Shown here: positions 12,801 to 26,802 of the stretch, one piece after another | How the letters are laid out: each line of letters opens with the position of its first letter | Position numbering within the stretch: position 1 is the stretch's first letter | From: Polyodon spathula | Lineage: Eukaryota; Chordata; Actinopteri; Acipenseriformes; Polyodontidae | Assembly: GCF_017654505.1 (NCBI RefSeq) | Contig: NC_054545.1 | Coordinates: 16,499,547 to 16,563,546 of the forward strand | Length of the DNA: 64,000 bases | Reading direction: 5' to 3' | Notes under the pieces: generated by a model | Seen by the model: only the letters and a program-made list of their open reading frames with translations | Databases searched by the model: none | What the model was told of the DNA's origin: nothing | Program-made: the position numbers and the translations under genes

Positions 12801-15800
12801 CCCAATAACTACTGTGATTTCTGCCTGGGGGATTCGGGCTCCAACAGGAAGACTGGCCACGCGGAGCAGCTTGTCTCCTGCTCTGATTGCGGGCGATCTG
12901 GTGAGTCCATCATCTTCACTCCCTCCCTCCCGCAGTCTCACAGGGGCTTTAGGAAGAACTGAACCTCTTAAACGTTAAACTTGTTCCGATTTTCAGTTCA
13001 CTGTTTAACCATGGTAAAGCACAAATATTAGCCTTAATCAAAAAATATAGAGCCCACTGTTCTATGGCGCTATTCTTGGCGCTATTCATTCACAGTACCA
13101 GACATAGTAGAGCTCCTCCTAAACTTCCCACTTCGTGAATGCATGTTCATGTTCAGCAAGCTTTTAATTTAAAACACATTAATTTCACTCCTCTGGAAAG
13201 TTTCTGATAGTGAAGCTTTTATTGTGTCTGCTGTAGTGTACTGTATGTGTAGAGTACAGCTATTTTTTTTTTTTATGTACAATCGCTTTCTATAAATGTT
13301 GGACAAATAATGTAATCATTGGGTGTTTTCACTAGAAACACCAAGTAAAAAGGGCATGCTGTATAATCAAGGTACTAGATTAGGTTAGAGATTAGACAAT
13401 TGGAGGGCTCTGTGATTAGTTACAAACTAACTTGCTGAAGTTTGAGTGTTTATTCTGGAAGGTTCTATACTGCTAGTATATTTAGCGTTTAATACCAGCG
13501 TGGGGATATGTTTAAAATGATTTCAAATTTAAGATGAATATTGCTGCTATTCTCTTATTTCTTAAAAGATGATAAGATTTCTGTCTTGCACTTCACTAGA
13601 GGATAATTCTGGAGCAAAATAAAATTCTACCTGACACAACAAAGGAGAGAACAGTAGAATGGGTTTGCTTTATTCTGGATGATCGTTAATGCATGCATAC
13701 ATACTGTACATATGTGGAAATATACAGCAAACACCATTTTTTATTTTTTTGCATCTCTTAGGCAAACCAAGTTAATGGTAATTCTTATGAGCGCCAACAT
13801 TGTCATATTTTCCAGCAGTGTCTGCTGCTGTCCCTCGAGTGTGAAGTACTTTGTGTTCCCAGGGCTGCAGCAGTATTGTTCTACAGGCTGCAGGGCTCAT
13901 GGGGCAGCTTGCCACTGTTTCTTAGTGCCCTTTGATTAGTATCAGAGCCAGCTGAGCAGTTTTGAGCTGTTCTGCATTCGAATCAGGAGGAATGTAAATA
14001 CCAAGATGATAAGACACCGGGTAGGTCATAAGGCTGTTATGGTTTGAGTGTTTGAACGGGAAATACAAATCCTAAACAGGATAGCATTACGTTAGACCGA
14101 GCATGTCCTGTTTTATTGGGATCTTCTTTTTTCAAATCATTTCTGCATCAAATTCATTGTAAACCACTGTAATTGAATACTGTGGATCTGACATCCTGGC
14201 AAACGTTAATAGAAAAGCTCAATAAAAAGGGCTAATTAGTTAATACTAAATCAAGTACAAAACTGCTTTTTTCATTGATAGTGTTTCTGATAAACGCTTA
14301 ATCTGTTTAAGATAGATTTTCAGCCTTAAATTCAGGAATATGAATCAAGTGGTACATTCATGTGGCATAGACAAATTCTAGTGTTCTCTGTTAACTCAGT
14401 GGATCAGATTTCAGCAGTTTTCCACATGCTGGCTGTGGTGTTCCCTCTGCATTTTTTGTTTGGTTGTTGTGGTGATTGTTGTTATGAGGAGACTAATTAT
14501 ATGTTCTTGCTGATGGCTTTTTCTATATTTATTGTAACAATGTTAGAACCAACAGAGAATTTGGAGTTGACAGTGCTAGTAATTATTTTCCATTTTTAGG
14601 CTTTTAACTCATGGGTATAGCTACATCTGAACAGTACAATTAAACTAGATTAGTGCAGTACAGTCTCCTGCTTTATAGATAACCACATTTCTGAATCTGA
14701 TTGGATCTGAACAAGATTTAATGTGCCATGTAAAGATACCGACTGTGTACTTATTCAGTCCTTGTACAAGGTGTGGCTAGTGTGATAATTATTACTGATA
14801 TGACAGCGATAGAAGGTTTTTTTTGTTGTGCTCAGAATAGTGTTGATTATGTTCCTGCTTCAGATTTGTGCATTTGTAATATTTATCTATAACTAGTACA
14901 CACACGTTTGTGGAGTTGTGTGCAAGCCGGCCGTTTGTCTCAGGGATTGTAAGTTGCTTACAAAAAGAAGCATTGAAAGAAACCTGGAACATAAAAGCTC
15001 TGTATGTTCTTTCATTTAGACCCGCAGGACTGAAACTGACACGACAGCTTTGCATTCAAACATTACTGTGACCTGATTAAACGGGCTCTGTAAATCTCTT
15101 TCTAGAACTAGTAAGACAGTGCTGTTTGTTACAACTGGAAACTGTGTCTTACCTGCATTATTCACCAGATACACAACACTCCGACTAGTGCTTATTTTGT
15201 TTGAAAGGAAATACAGTACTATAATCAGGGAAACCCTGCTGATTTGAATCTCAACTCAATGATAAGAGCTTTGTGATAGTGAGCTGTAGTACTGATATGT
15301 GGGTGCTGCCCTGATTCCCTGACGTGAAGGCAGCCCCAGCCTGTCTTTTCCAAACGTGGCCAAGCTCGGAAGCTGTCCTGCATCAAAAGGTGGGGGTTTG
15401 TGGGACTGTGCTGTTTTATGGAAACCCCCATTAATACTACGGTCGGGAAAAAAAACAAAATGTCCTAGCAGTGGATGCTGCAATTGAAAGAACGTTCGTC
15501 GCTATCTTTATTTTCGCTCTACATACGATTTTAGAGTCCAGAGTGTTAAAAGAATTTCCATTTCTTTATTCTCCCACATGCCGCCTCAATTATCTTTTTT
15601 GGCCAAACTCTTCTCGACAGCCATTGCAGAAGTGAAAAATCGCTTGCAACGTGTAGCTCTGTTCCCCTTTCAGCTTCTTTTCCCACACAGGCCTCCCTGG
15701 CGTCCCGGGTACGATATAGCAAACCAGGCCAGAAAAAACGGACGCTGCTGGCCAAGGACGGTATGGCCAGCAGAGGAAACACACTTTGTTAGGGTTGTTA

Positions 15801-18800
15801 AAATGGTGGTGTGCTTGCTTGCACTGGTGCAGATAGTGCTGTTTCATAAAACAACACTGTAGGCTTTGTGGAAGCCAGACCCTTTGTTTTATGATCCTTA
15901 CATTTTCTCAACGGTGGGTAAGAACTGATTGAATAAAACAGAGGCCGCTGTAAATGTTTTACATATTTATGGTAGAATTAGAACAGTGAAGTTTCAATTC
16001 TGCAGCTGCTATCAGCATGCAACAACATGGTTCAGATTGTAGAGTATTTTGGACTATGCGGGTTGCGATTAACAATATAAATCAGATATTTTCCCTGCCA
16101 TGTATTTACTAAGTAAAACAAGGACTCTGGTTTAGAAAAGGGAATGTGTTGTGGAGTATGAGGAATATTCCTTTTCAGTGTGTTTATGGGGAATCGTTTT
16201 AACTACAGTCGATAGAAGCGCAGTTTGATCAATACAGTGCCAGAACTTGTGCAGAGTCAGGACAAGAGCCCCTTAGAGAGAGGAAAGCTGGGGAAGTCAG
16301 TGGATTACGTTACTCCGAGGGCAAAAGGAATTGAATACATTTTGAAAAAGGTGACAATTGTGAAGTAAATTGACATGAAAAACAAGTGCAAAGGCAAGAG
16401 ATGAATACAATAATTGTAATGATATAAAACTAACAAGCAAATGGTTGAACTGCTCCTACACACTTCAAAATAGTAACCGTATTCCCTTGACTGGGGAATC
16501 ACAGCTACGCCTCTGAGTGTTTTTGAGCAGTCAGTACACTACAGCTCCTAAAAGGACTGTTAGAACCTACATTAAGAAAGTGTTTTTTTTTTTTTTTTTT
16601 TTTAAACGACTTCTGCCTACAAAACCTGACCTGTAAACATTCAACTGGAGTAAAAACTTTAAACAAAATGTCTATAGTTTGTTTTGCTGTTTCTTAAATG
16701 TGTGTTTGTTTAAACACAGCGCCATAGTTGCGTATTTTTGTGAAATCGCTGTAGGTTATACATCATCCCCAATTTATTTATTTATTCATTTATTTAATTT
16801 ATTTGTGGCTTTTATTTATTTCTGTTTAGTTTCTGATTTTCTCTCAGTTGTTTACTAAAGATAAAATGCACAGTCCCCCATCCCCCGTAGGGCTTGCAGT
16901 GTAGTATACTGGCGGCCTGGCTGACACCCTGCATACCTCACTCTGCATGTGATAAGCCTGCACCCGTTTCCACAGGGGACTGTGAACTGAGATGCGAGAG
17001 CAAGAGCTCACGTGAGTGCAAGAGAGCATGTTCCCTGGGAGACGCTGTGGTTTCCTTGCTCGCCTCACACTGCACTCCAGCTACTAACCTGCTGTGAGCC
17101 TGCAGGAAGAGAGGGCGTTTCTACATGTTAATATAGGTCACAACCGCATTTAGATTCAAAGCTGCAGGTGATAGAGACACACTGTACTTGTACAAATATC
17201 ATAGACGTGCTGGTAAAGTGTCTGCCTTTGTTTCTAATGCACCATATACAAATGCTTGTTATTTCACAATTGGATCACCCACTATCAGACCGCTGTTATA
17301 AATATTACATGTACTGTTTTTTATTATGTAAAGACCCTACAATAATCTAGTGTCCACAGTTTTTTTTTTTTTTTATTGACTCAGATAGCAAAATAGCAGG
17401 TGAGGGTTTCAGGTTCTGAGCAATAAAATATCCCACAGCAAATGAAACAGATGTGTGTGTATAAAGAAAAGTAGAGACAATTAGTTATTGTTAGTTCACT
17501 TTCCCCTTTGCTGTGTTTAGCTAATTCTCACCCCCTGTTATTGTTACCCCCATTGTGAAGAACCTGTTCCATTTTGGCATAAAACAACACACACAAATTG
17601 AACGAAAAACAAAAAGAACGAAATGAAGAAACCCGGAATGCAAATGTTTATCCACGAATCTGGTTCTAAAAGAGCTCAGTTTTTGTCTAAACACCATCTG
17701 GTGGATATCTTCTGCTACTGCACCTAGAGAAGGTTCAGTATGATTTGTATAATGATACGGTTTCAAGCACTAAACACCGTTCACCAGCTTGTCAGTAGTT
17801 TTCTTTGCAGAGGTTTTGCTAATACATTCATAGGGGCCATTGCAAACCGATGTACAGTAAACCATTTCCGTCAGAAAACAGCTCAACTGAATTAAAGTGG
17901 TCCATTTAGCTTGATGTCTGCAAAATACAGTACAAACAATGCCACCTGCATTGTCAATCCCCTCCCTGCCACGCTGCTTCACTGCATTGTTCCCATTCAT
18001 GGAGCCACAATCAGAATTTTTAAAACTACTTGATGAAGCCACTAACAAGGTTAGATTTTAGGATTTTTATCAATGAATACTATTGAAGGTACAGTAGTGA
18101 CGTTTGATGTGTCAGGGTAACAGTCGGAGTCTCAATCCGATAATACTGTTTTCTTAGTTTAAAAAACTTGATCAAAAAGTTCTATTGATGGCTTCAGTTA
18201 TGCTTGTTTCAGCATTCAAGTAGCTGAAATCAAGCTGAATGTACTAGATCCATTTCACTATCAAACATATCTGTTTATTTAATGTATCTGCCTGCTAGTT
18301 TGCATTTGCATGTGTGTTTGTGCCTGTAGTTGTGCCAGCATGCACACAGGGGTGATTTATCATGTTGCAGTGCTGCTGCGGAAAACCATTCCCAACCCAT
18401 TCTGAAGGATGCTGTCTGTCATGTTGTGAAAATCATGCTTTCTGCTGTTCATAATGTTTTCTCTTTGTGAAACACTTTACCAGTGTTTACCAGGGGGAAT
18501 TGAAAATGGAACCGCATTGTTCTTTTAGTTTACATTTTATTTCAATGTTTTGCAAATCACTCATCCCTAAACAAATATCATCATTCTTTTTGTGTTTGTG
18601 TTCGTTTTGGTATGGAAATGAAAGCTTGGTATTTTATTAGCCTTTTTGCTCCTGAATTCTCAACAACAATAGGATATGATGAAAATCAAATGAATACGGA
18701 GTCTCGGCGCACACCAGGCAGCCTGTCGCTTAATGTGGTTTGGAGCTTGCTGGGGAGAAAGCAAAATCTACTCTAGCAACAATTAGTTTAAATCTTTTTA

Positions 18801-21800
18801 AAAACCTGACAAATACATAAAGACCTGAGACTTGTTAACCCTTCTTAGCGTCAGCAAAATTATATCTGATTAATTGATTAATGGGTTAAATATCTCTTGG
18901 TTCTCTGTTTGATTTATTTGATTCAATTTCTATGTATATATACTGTTGCTTCCTGGTAGCTAATCAGTTCTGGTGCTGTGGATAAAGGTTCACTCCAGTG
19001 ATCAGACAGCGTGACCTGCCATACAGGTATTGCATTGTAATGGAAAAAATGTACATGTCTTGAAAATCAAGCAGAGAAACAAAAGATCATCTTGCTATTG
19101 TTAATAAGAATATAGATTTTATATCATGGGTTAGGACTCTTTTATAATGGCAGATGGACTGGAAAGCAATATAGGTTTTACTTAGGGTTTAAAAAGAAAA
19201 AGGTAAAAAATGTTTCCAATTCAGAAGGGACTAGCATATTACAGTTCTGTGTGTATACCCCCTTTTCATTCTTTAATTTCTGTATGATGGGGAGCATGTC
19301 CTTTGCTTATGGAGGTTCCTGGGCTGTTACCCCGTAGTGCGCAGCAGCCACATTACTGAATGTGTGCATTAGATATAACGAACAGCAGTGACTAGCGACT
19401 TCACTGAGTGACTGACTGACTGAGTGAGACCATGCTGTAACACAGGCAGCACCTAATCGGGTAGGGTTGAGTGCAATGACTAGTTTAGAAATCCAGAGAA
19501 AAGCGACTTGCTTCTACTGCTTCTACAGAGCTGCATTGTGACATGAGTTAGACAGGTTAATGTTAATACAAACCTTGAACAAAAGCACTCTTCAGTGTTT
19601 GACTTTCTAATGGGACTACTGAAGCACAGATGGATCAAAATATACAGGCAAAGCACACTCCGAGTTAATCTATGGCTAGATCCGAAGCTGCACAACTGTT
19701 TTGGCTATGGCCAAAATCACCTAGAATTTTAGGATTGAGACATTTAATAAAAAACAAGCTATATGAACATGGTTTTAGATATTTTAACAGCATGGAAGCT
19801 ACAAAATGGTATTGCAAAAGTCTACCGGAAGCAGTACAGTATTTAATGTTAGATTTGGAAATTATCACATTTTTTTCCATTTTTGTCAGTACTGTATATG
19901 GACTACAAAGTGGTTTGTAATTCAATATGTTAACATAACATTATTCAGCAGGTTTCATTCGACTTTATGAAGCAAAATGTGTTCATTCTATAGGGTGTTG
20001 TACAATACAAGCTGGTGTCCTCTGCACTGTAGATCAGAGTGACTGGCTGATCAGCCTTGTATTGCACTGCTTCATTATATATGTAAATAGAGCTAGCACA
20101 TGTAATCCAATACAACATTATTTACTTGTTAGCCTTAACTAGCATGGGCAACATGCTTGATTGGACCAAATTGCTATATCTTTTGCTGGTAAAATCTCTA
20201 AAACCTGAAAATAAAGGGCCTTGTGTTTATTATATGTTAATGTGTGTCCCATTTTAGTGCTTTCTGCCACATTGACCATTTCTGGGTGTGCCTGACAGTT
20301 TATAGAGAGATTTCACTGGTTTGTTATGGCAAAACACTGATGACTACAAAGATTCAGGGACACAGGTCTTTTGATGTGTGCGTCTCTTCCATCTGCAGTA
20401 TCATGATTGGGGAGGGAAAAGGGACAGCGTATATTGTCTGATTCTCTTATTTAGCAGCATTCATTGAAAAAAAAAAATTTAATGGCACTGTTTTTTGTTT
20501 TTCTTAAAACATAAATAGCAGTTACAATATTTGGCCATCTGGTGGCACTGTGTTATATTAAAAAATAAACTGTTAGTTAAATATAATCATCTCAATGGGG
20601 AAAAAACTTATATATATATATATTATATATATATATTATATATATATATAATATATATATCTATATATAATATATATAGATATATACGATTTAAAAAATA
20701 TAAGATTTAAAAGAAAACATTGTTTAAAATGTTATGTTTGAAACAGTCCATCGTATTTTAGTTAGTTAGAGAATGCTGCTCTGCAATCCTTGCTGTCATC
20801 TACGTTCCTGCTATTGCAGCACCAAGCATGACTGTCAGGTGCACCGTGAGCTATCAGCCAGGTTGACTGCTGTAGTAGCTATTGCTGTGTGTTGCTAAAC
20901 CTCGGTGCTGATATATTCATCATACATGTCAGCTGCCCGTGGCCGAGGGACTGAGGAGAGGAAGACGGGCTGCGGCACGGAGGACTTGTTTGGGGCCACC
21001 TCGGAAAGCGACACCTCCACGTTTCACGGCTTTGACGATGAAGATTTTGATGAGCCTCTGTCCAACGACAGCATGGGCTCCCCCAGATGCAGATAGAAAA
21101 TAAATGGAAAACAAAAACTCTGAAAAAGTCTGCTGCTGCTTTTTTTTTCCTGAATAGAATGCTATTTTTTTCGGACAATTTTGCTGCTTTTTTTTTTTTT
21201 CTGGAGCCTTAAGCTTTTTTTTATTATTGTTTGACTCTGCGGAAGCAATAGAGGGATGGAACGCCACTTTTGAGGAACGATGATCCGCAGCAAGTTTATT
21301 TAATTAATTTAATGTAATTTTATTTAATACAGAAGCATCCTGATGCATTTAGTTTGAGTTAAATGATGTTTAAAAACTGAAACCCTGAAAATGTGGATTG
21401 ATTTGTACAATATGTTGTGGTAGAGAAAGCAACCAGCCTGTGTGAAAATTAAAAGAAGAAAAAAAAAGACTTTTGTTAAAACACAAGGAAACAAAATAAA
21501 ATCTGTTCAATTGGATATTTGTGAAAGAAGGAGAAAAAATAATAGCCTTGCCGATCCTCACTGTCAATAATGGATTTCGGGAATGTAACAAAAGTTTAAA
21601 AGAAGATTCACCACTAGAAAACCCACTTGAACTCTGTCTGATTGTGACCACCTAGCGCAGCCACAGAGGATCCTGGGAGCTGGGGATGGGGGGAGTCAGG
21701 GAGGGGGGGTCAGGAGACCCTCTGGCACCATGCAGGGAGCCAGTCTGGAAAGCTGAAAGGTAAGTACCATTTACAGCTGTTTTTGTTCCTTCAACCAATA

Positions 21801-24800
21801 GTGAAACTGCACTACAGGGCACTACACATGGCTTTATAACAGGTTATGCAAAACAGCTGCCTCACAGACGTTTCTATTGACATGCTTGTGTATTACCCTG
21901 CTAATTGGGGTACCTTGTACGTTAATTCTGGTACCTGCAGAGCAGTCATGATGCCACAGATAAAAATGACCAGGAGTTTAAATGCCAACTCGCTTGAAAT
22001 GCCAACATAAACACAAGCATCCAAAGTGATTCAGGTTAAAATAAAACCAAAAAACATATTTAAAAAATGTCGCCTTAAACAAAAACATTTGTTCAGTTTG
22101 GGACACTGTCGCTGTGGTCAGTTAACTTAAAGGTAACAACTGAAGCGTCGGAACGCTTAATAGTTTCCGGACAGTACTGTAGTATTTTGTGATATAGATT
22201 GTCCCCACTCAAGTGTGCCTAAAAGATCTTACTGTTGGGTCTGTAAGTACCAGAATTAGTGTTTTTGCATGGCTGACACAATTCCCAGTCCAGTTGGCAG
22301 GGAAATACCCCACAAATATTGTTATTGAGATAATTGGTGGCACTGTTTCATCAAAACAACAATTTAAAAGACTGCACACTAGCCTATATTTACCTTTAAG
22401 ATACCAGCGTGACCTTGGGTTAGATTCCAGAATCTTCACATTTAACTTTCAGTTTAGGATCCTCGAATTTAGAAATATTCAAAGAAGCGTAATAAATTCA
22501 ATGACAAACTGTTTCGATGTCTTCAGTGCAGTGAGAAAGACTTCTAATTCGAACATTTGCCATTGAATTTATTAAGTTCTTTTTAGTATTTCTAAATGTA
22601 GCACTATTTTGTGTTTTAATAGTTGTTCCTTGAAAAAAACAAACAGTTTAGTGATCTGTTTCATGACCAGAAAACAAAGAAACCAGAACTACAGTAGTAT
22701 TCTAAAGCACTGTGAAACCCAAACACATTTGAAATAGGAGGAGAGAGACGCTGCCTAGTTCCCATTACATGGGAAACACAGGACTGCCTTAGACTGCCTC
22801 CCTTAGACCATGCTTCCATGCTGTTATCATTCAAACAGCAATGTCCTTAAATGTACAAACTCCCTGTAACCCATAGTAGAGTCCCCGTTTCAGTCCCCAT
22901 TTACAATCCCTTTTAATCAATTTGAGGGGGGGGGGGGCTAAATAACGCTGGTGGAGAAAAGGTATTCGTCACAGAGCCGAAGAGCTCTGGAATTCAGTTG
23001 CTGGAGTTGGCAGGTGCTGCTCTTTGCTGTGTCCCATAGGGGGCGCCGTGCGAGCTGATTAGCTTGTCTCTGCGCTGTGTAGAAGGCTGTTCTTAGTGCA
23101 GTAACAGGTTAATCAGCAGCACATGCTGACCTCAGAACGACGAATAAGCCTTGTACATCTTTATTATCCCAACAAGAGCAACGTGGCTGCCGCTTTAATG
23201 GCTTATTGAGATGTTTGCAGAATTCCACCAAGCCCATCAGCACTTTACAGCTTCCTGGAATAGAGTCTAGAATTGAAGCAAATGGAAATCCAACACACAG
23301 CGAATTAAAGCAGCTGAATGGTAGAAAACAGCACCCCTGCTGGCCACAGAAGAAGCTGTGACAATGTGGAGCACGGCTTTCATTGTGACTCATACCCTGT
23401 TCCCACCCTTGCTGTTTAACCAGATTAACAAAACGTTTGCTACTCATATCATTAAAATTCACCCAGCATATGAGGAGGAGCCAGTGCTGTGAATTCACAC
23501 ACTGCTTGCCACATAATCGTTTAAAACTGAACAGATACAACTGTTACACCTGCTTCTTATTCACATTTGCTAAGGTTCTCTATAGCTGTTGAAGGCCATA
23601 TGCACTACCCTACAAGCAAAACAATGAGAGTCTTTGGTTTTAGTCTATTTCAGAGTGCATGCTTCCTGGATGAAGTCTTTGCACATTTTATTTGCATATA
23701 AACAGCTGCACACTCTCAAGGGACTCTCTGAATCGCCACTAACTACGCTTTTCCATTTATTTTTAAAAATGTGTAATTTGAGCTAAATCATGTGAAATGT
23801 GAAATTCAGTGGGGAGGTCATATTCTTCAGGGCCCTAATCTCCCAGCCTTGCTTTGTCAGGGCTTTAAATAAAGAAAATCAACACTCTGTACAGTAGATC
23901 TTCATGCAGTTGTTCTGCATTACTGTATAGCAGTAAGACAATTGAGGGTTTGGAAAAGGAATGCAAACTTGCAGTGCCTGGCAAGCATTTAAAGATTAAT
24001 TCTAGTTTTCCTTTGTTAGTTCCAAACTACACATGCCAGAATGCCCTTAATATATATTTATCATCAACGCAATTATTAGCTCTTCACAACTTTGTTAAGG
24101 TTTTACAAATTTTATTGTTGGGACTAAAGGTTAATGTTCCAGGCAGCCAGCCAGCGATACATAATTGTGCCGTCACCCTGTAAATGTGAGCCCAGCTTTT
24201 TTTAGAAAGAAACCTCTTTCAGAAAAAAAAAAAAAAACACCCCAATTACACATGAGGACATTTTAGTGTTTAATTTAACAGATTCCATTGCATTCCTTTT
24301 CATGCTAACCCTACATTTGCATAGGGACATTTACATGTGTTTCCATGGTGTTGTTAACTTATTTCCTTCATTACCCTGTTCTATAGCAACACAGTTAAAC
24401 GTTTCACTCACTATATACTTGTGTTTTAAAGGGCAAGCTTCAGATTACATTGTTTTATACGCTGAACATCAAAAGAAAGGTATCACTTATATTTGAGCAT
24501 CAAAAGAAACTTGTCACCTATATTTGGATAAAATTCATTCGATTTTATCGAAAAACAAAAAACTTTTTAGAGCAGGTGCAGTGACTTTTTATTGTTCTAA
24601 TTAACAATTGACATCATGAAGATTTCTGGTTGTGAGCACCCAAAACGAAGAGCCACAGTACGCTACCCTAGTCCAGCCTCCAACCTGCCGACCCATCGCT
24701 TAGATACACCTACTTTGGCTAAGCAAAAATAACCACGATGTTATCGAAAAAACAAGATGTAAACTTTTCTAAGACCAACTGCAGTGAACCTCGACAATTG

Positions 24801-26767
24801 TCATGAAGATTTCTGGTTGTGAGCACAGGAAGAGCTGAGACAGTCCGCTACCGAGTCCAGCCTCAAACCTGCGGAGGGGTAGCGTACCAGTGTGGTACCC
24901 ACGCATCGAAGGCGTGGTGCAAGTGCTCTATTAATTAACCAATTGACATCGATGCAAATTTCAACCCTGTGCTTGGTGGAAATCACCTCCACAGTCGTAC
25001 CCAAAAACCAAAATAACATCACTAAAAGAAATAACGAAAACATTATTTGACTTGTGATTTTCTTTATTGCTTTTGTTCAAGCTTGCAATTCAACAGCTGA
25101 AATCACTCCATACCCAGTGTCCAATCAACTGTCTCACTAATTAGGTGATTTGGCATGTGGTCCAGTCATAGTCACCGAAGCGTGTCATGGTCATGGATGA
25201 ATGCTCGAGTGATTTAAAAGAAACCAAAAACATTTCGGCAATGTCCGTCATTTGGACACCTAGACACCTTTTTTTTTTCCCGAAAATAAATGTGTTATAA
25301 TAGTGAGTTTCTTTTGATGCTTGGTATAGTATGACCTTATCGTATGGTGTTTGCAATCACTAAGTGGAGTTTTCTTTCCCAACTTTTTTGGTAAAGTCTG
25401 TGTTAAGGTGCTGCTTCTCATTTCTAGACATACTGTGTGTAACCCAGACTAGATCATCTAAGTACCACTACAGAAGTAAGAACCAGTGAAACAGGCTAGA
25501 CCACCCATATTGCTGCTATAGAAGTGCCAGTAAAGTATGTAAGCTAGGCTAGACAACCCAGATTGCTTCTATAGAAGCAAGAGCTAGAGTGCTGTGAACA
25601 GAAGGAGTCTGTAAGGATCTTTTTTTTATATTGCTGCCACACATTTTCAGTTATAAAGACATGATGGCTGATCTAGCCTGGGTTACATATGTCAATGGCA
25701 GACAACTAGAACTGAAGAGCAGCTGCTAAAGTCAGGTCAAAGCACCTTGACACAGAAAAATATCATACACAACATTGGAGTCATTGTAATAAGCACAGCA
25801 GACAAAACAATGGGATTTGAAGCTGTGAAATAAAATCAAAATTTTAAGACGTTGGCACACTTTTTTGCTGCATTGCTTAGCGGTGCATATTCAGGGCTAG
25901 CGTCTGCTTTGCCAGTTTGATTTCCAGAAATCTTACTTCATGCACTTCCATTCGCTTTGCTGGTCTCAAATGTGCAGTTTTGAAAGAAATGCATGTTGGA
26001 GTAAACAACTTTAAAAAAAAAGATATTTGGTTCTACACTTGGTAATGAAATCTCAGTGTTGCAAGTTATGCTTTCAGGTAGTGTTGCACTTCCTTGATCA
26101 TGTCCCCATCCCTTCAGGGCCACCTTTCTTGTTGTTAATCAACCAGCTGCTTCCCCTGTTGACTGATATCCTTTCCACCAGTAACATGCTTTGACCCAGA
26201 GGACACTGCTGGAGTGAAATGACCTAGGAAACGCAAGGATAACAATCAAGGATCAAAACTGCGAACTTTCTTTGCCCTGGTGTAGTACCAGGTATCAAGT
26301 TTTTAAATTAACATATTTGATAAACTGTTTCTTTCAAAACTGCACATGTGAGACCAACGTAAAAATGCTTGTGCATGGCTAGTAGGAGTTAGAGGCATTT
26401 TGTGGAATGTGTGTATTCTTCTTTCTGAGCTGGTGGAAGCTGTGAGTTGAACACTGAACCCTCTCTGTTGATGGTTTGATTGTGTTTTTACTGTTTTTGC
26501 CCATCCAACGACCGTCATCCCCCTTCCCTCCCTAGGATCCAGCCAGCTCCAGGTTCCAGCCCCCTAGCCACAAGACGGAGGTGCAGCCCCCCCTCTCCCC
26601 TCCCCCTCCACCTGGACCAGGACCCCAGGGAGGGAGACAGCAGGCCAGACAGCTCCCAAATTCACGTAGCAGGCAGACTTGCCCATTGGACTGCTTCAAT
26701 AGTGCAATACAGCCATAGGCATCACTGATGTTTCAGGAAGACAAAACCAGTTGAACTGCAAAATCTG

Positions 26768-26802
<35 letters not shown>

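Larger units (their letters stand above)
12901..20932 (+). other. DPF3 intron between shared PHD1 exon and DPF3a exon
   Basis: An 8-kb AT-rich intron in the DPF3a transcript. It holds poly(T) tracts (13261-13274, 16580-16603, 17359-17374), an ATTT-rich stretch (16770-16820), the degraded Tc1-like MITE at about 19700-20000 and an AT tract at 20610-20690. No supported coding exon was found; frames such as 15578-15862 lack homology or splice context. Confidence 0.6.
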
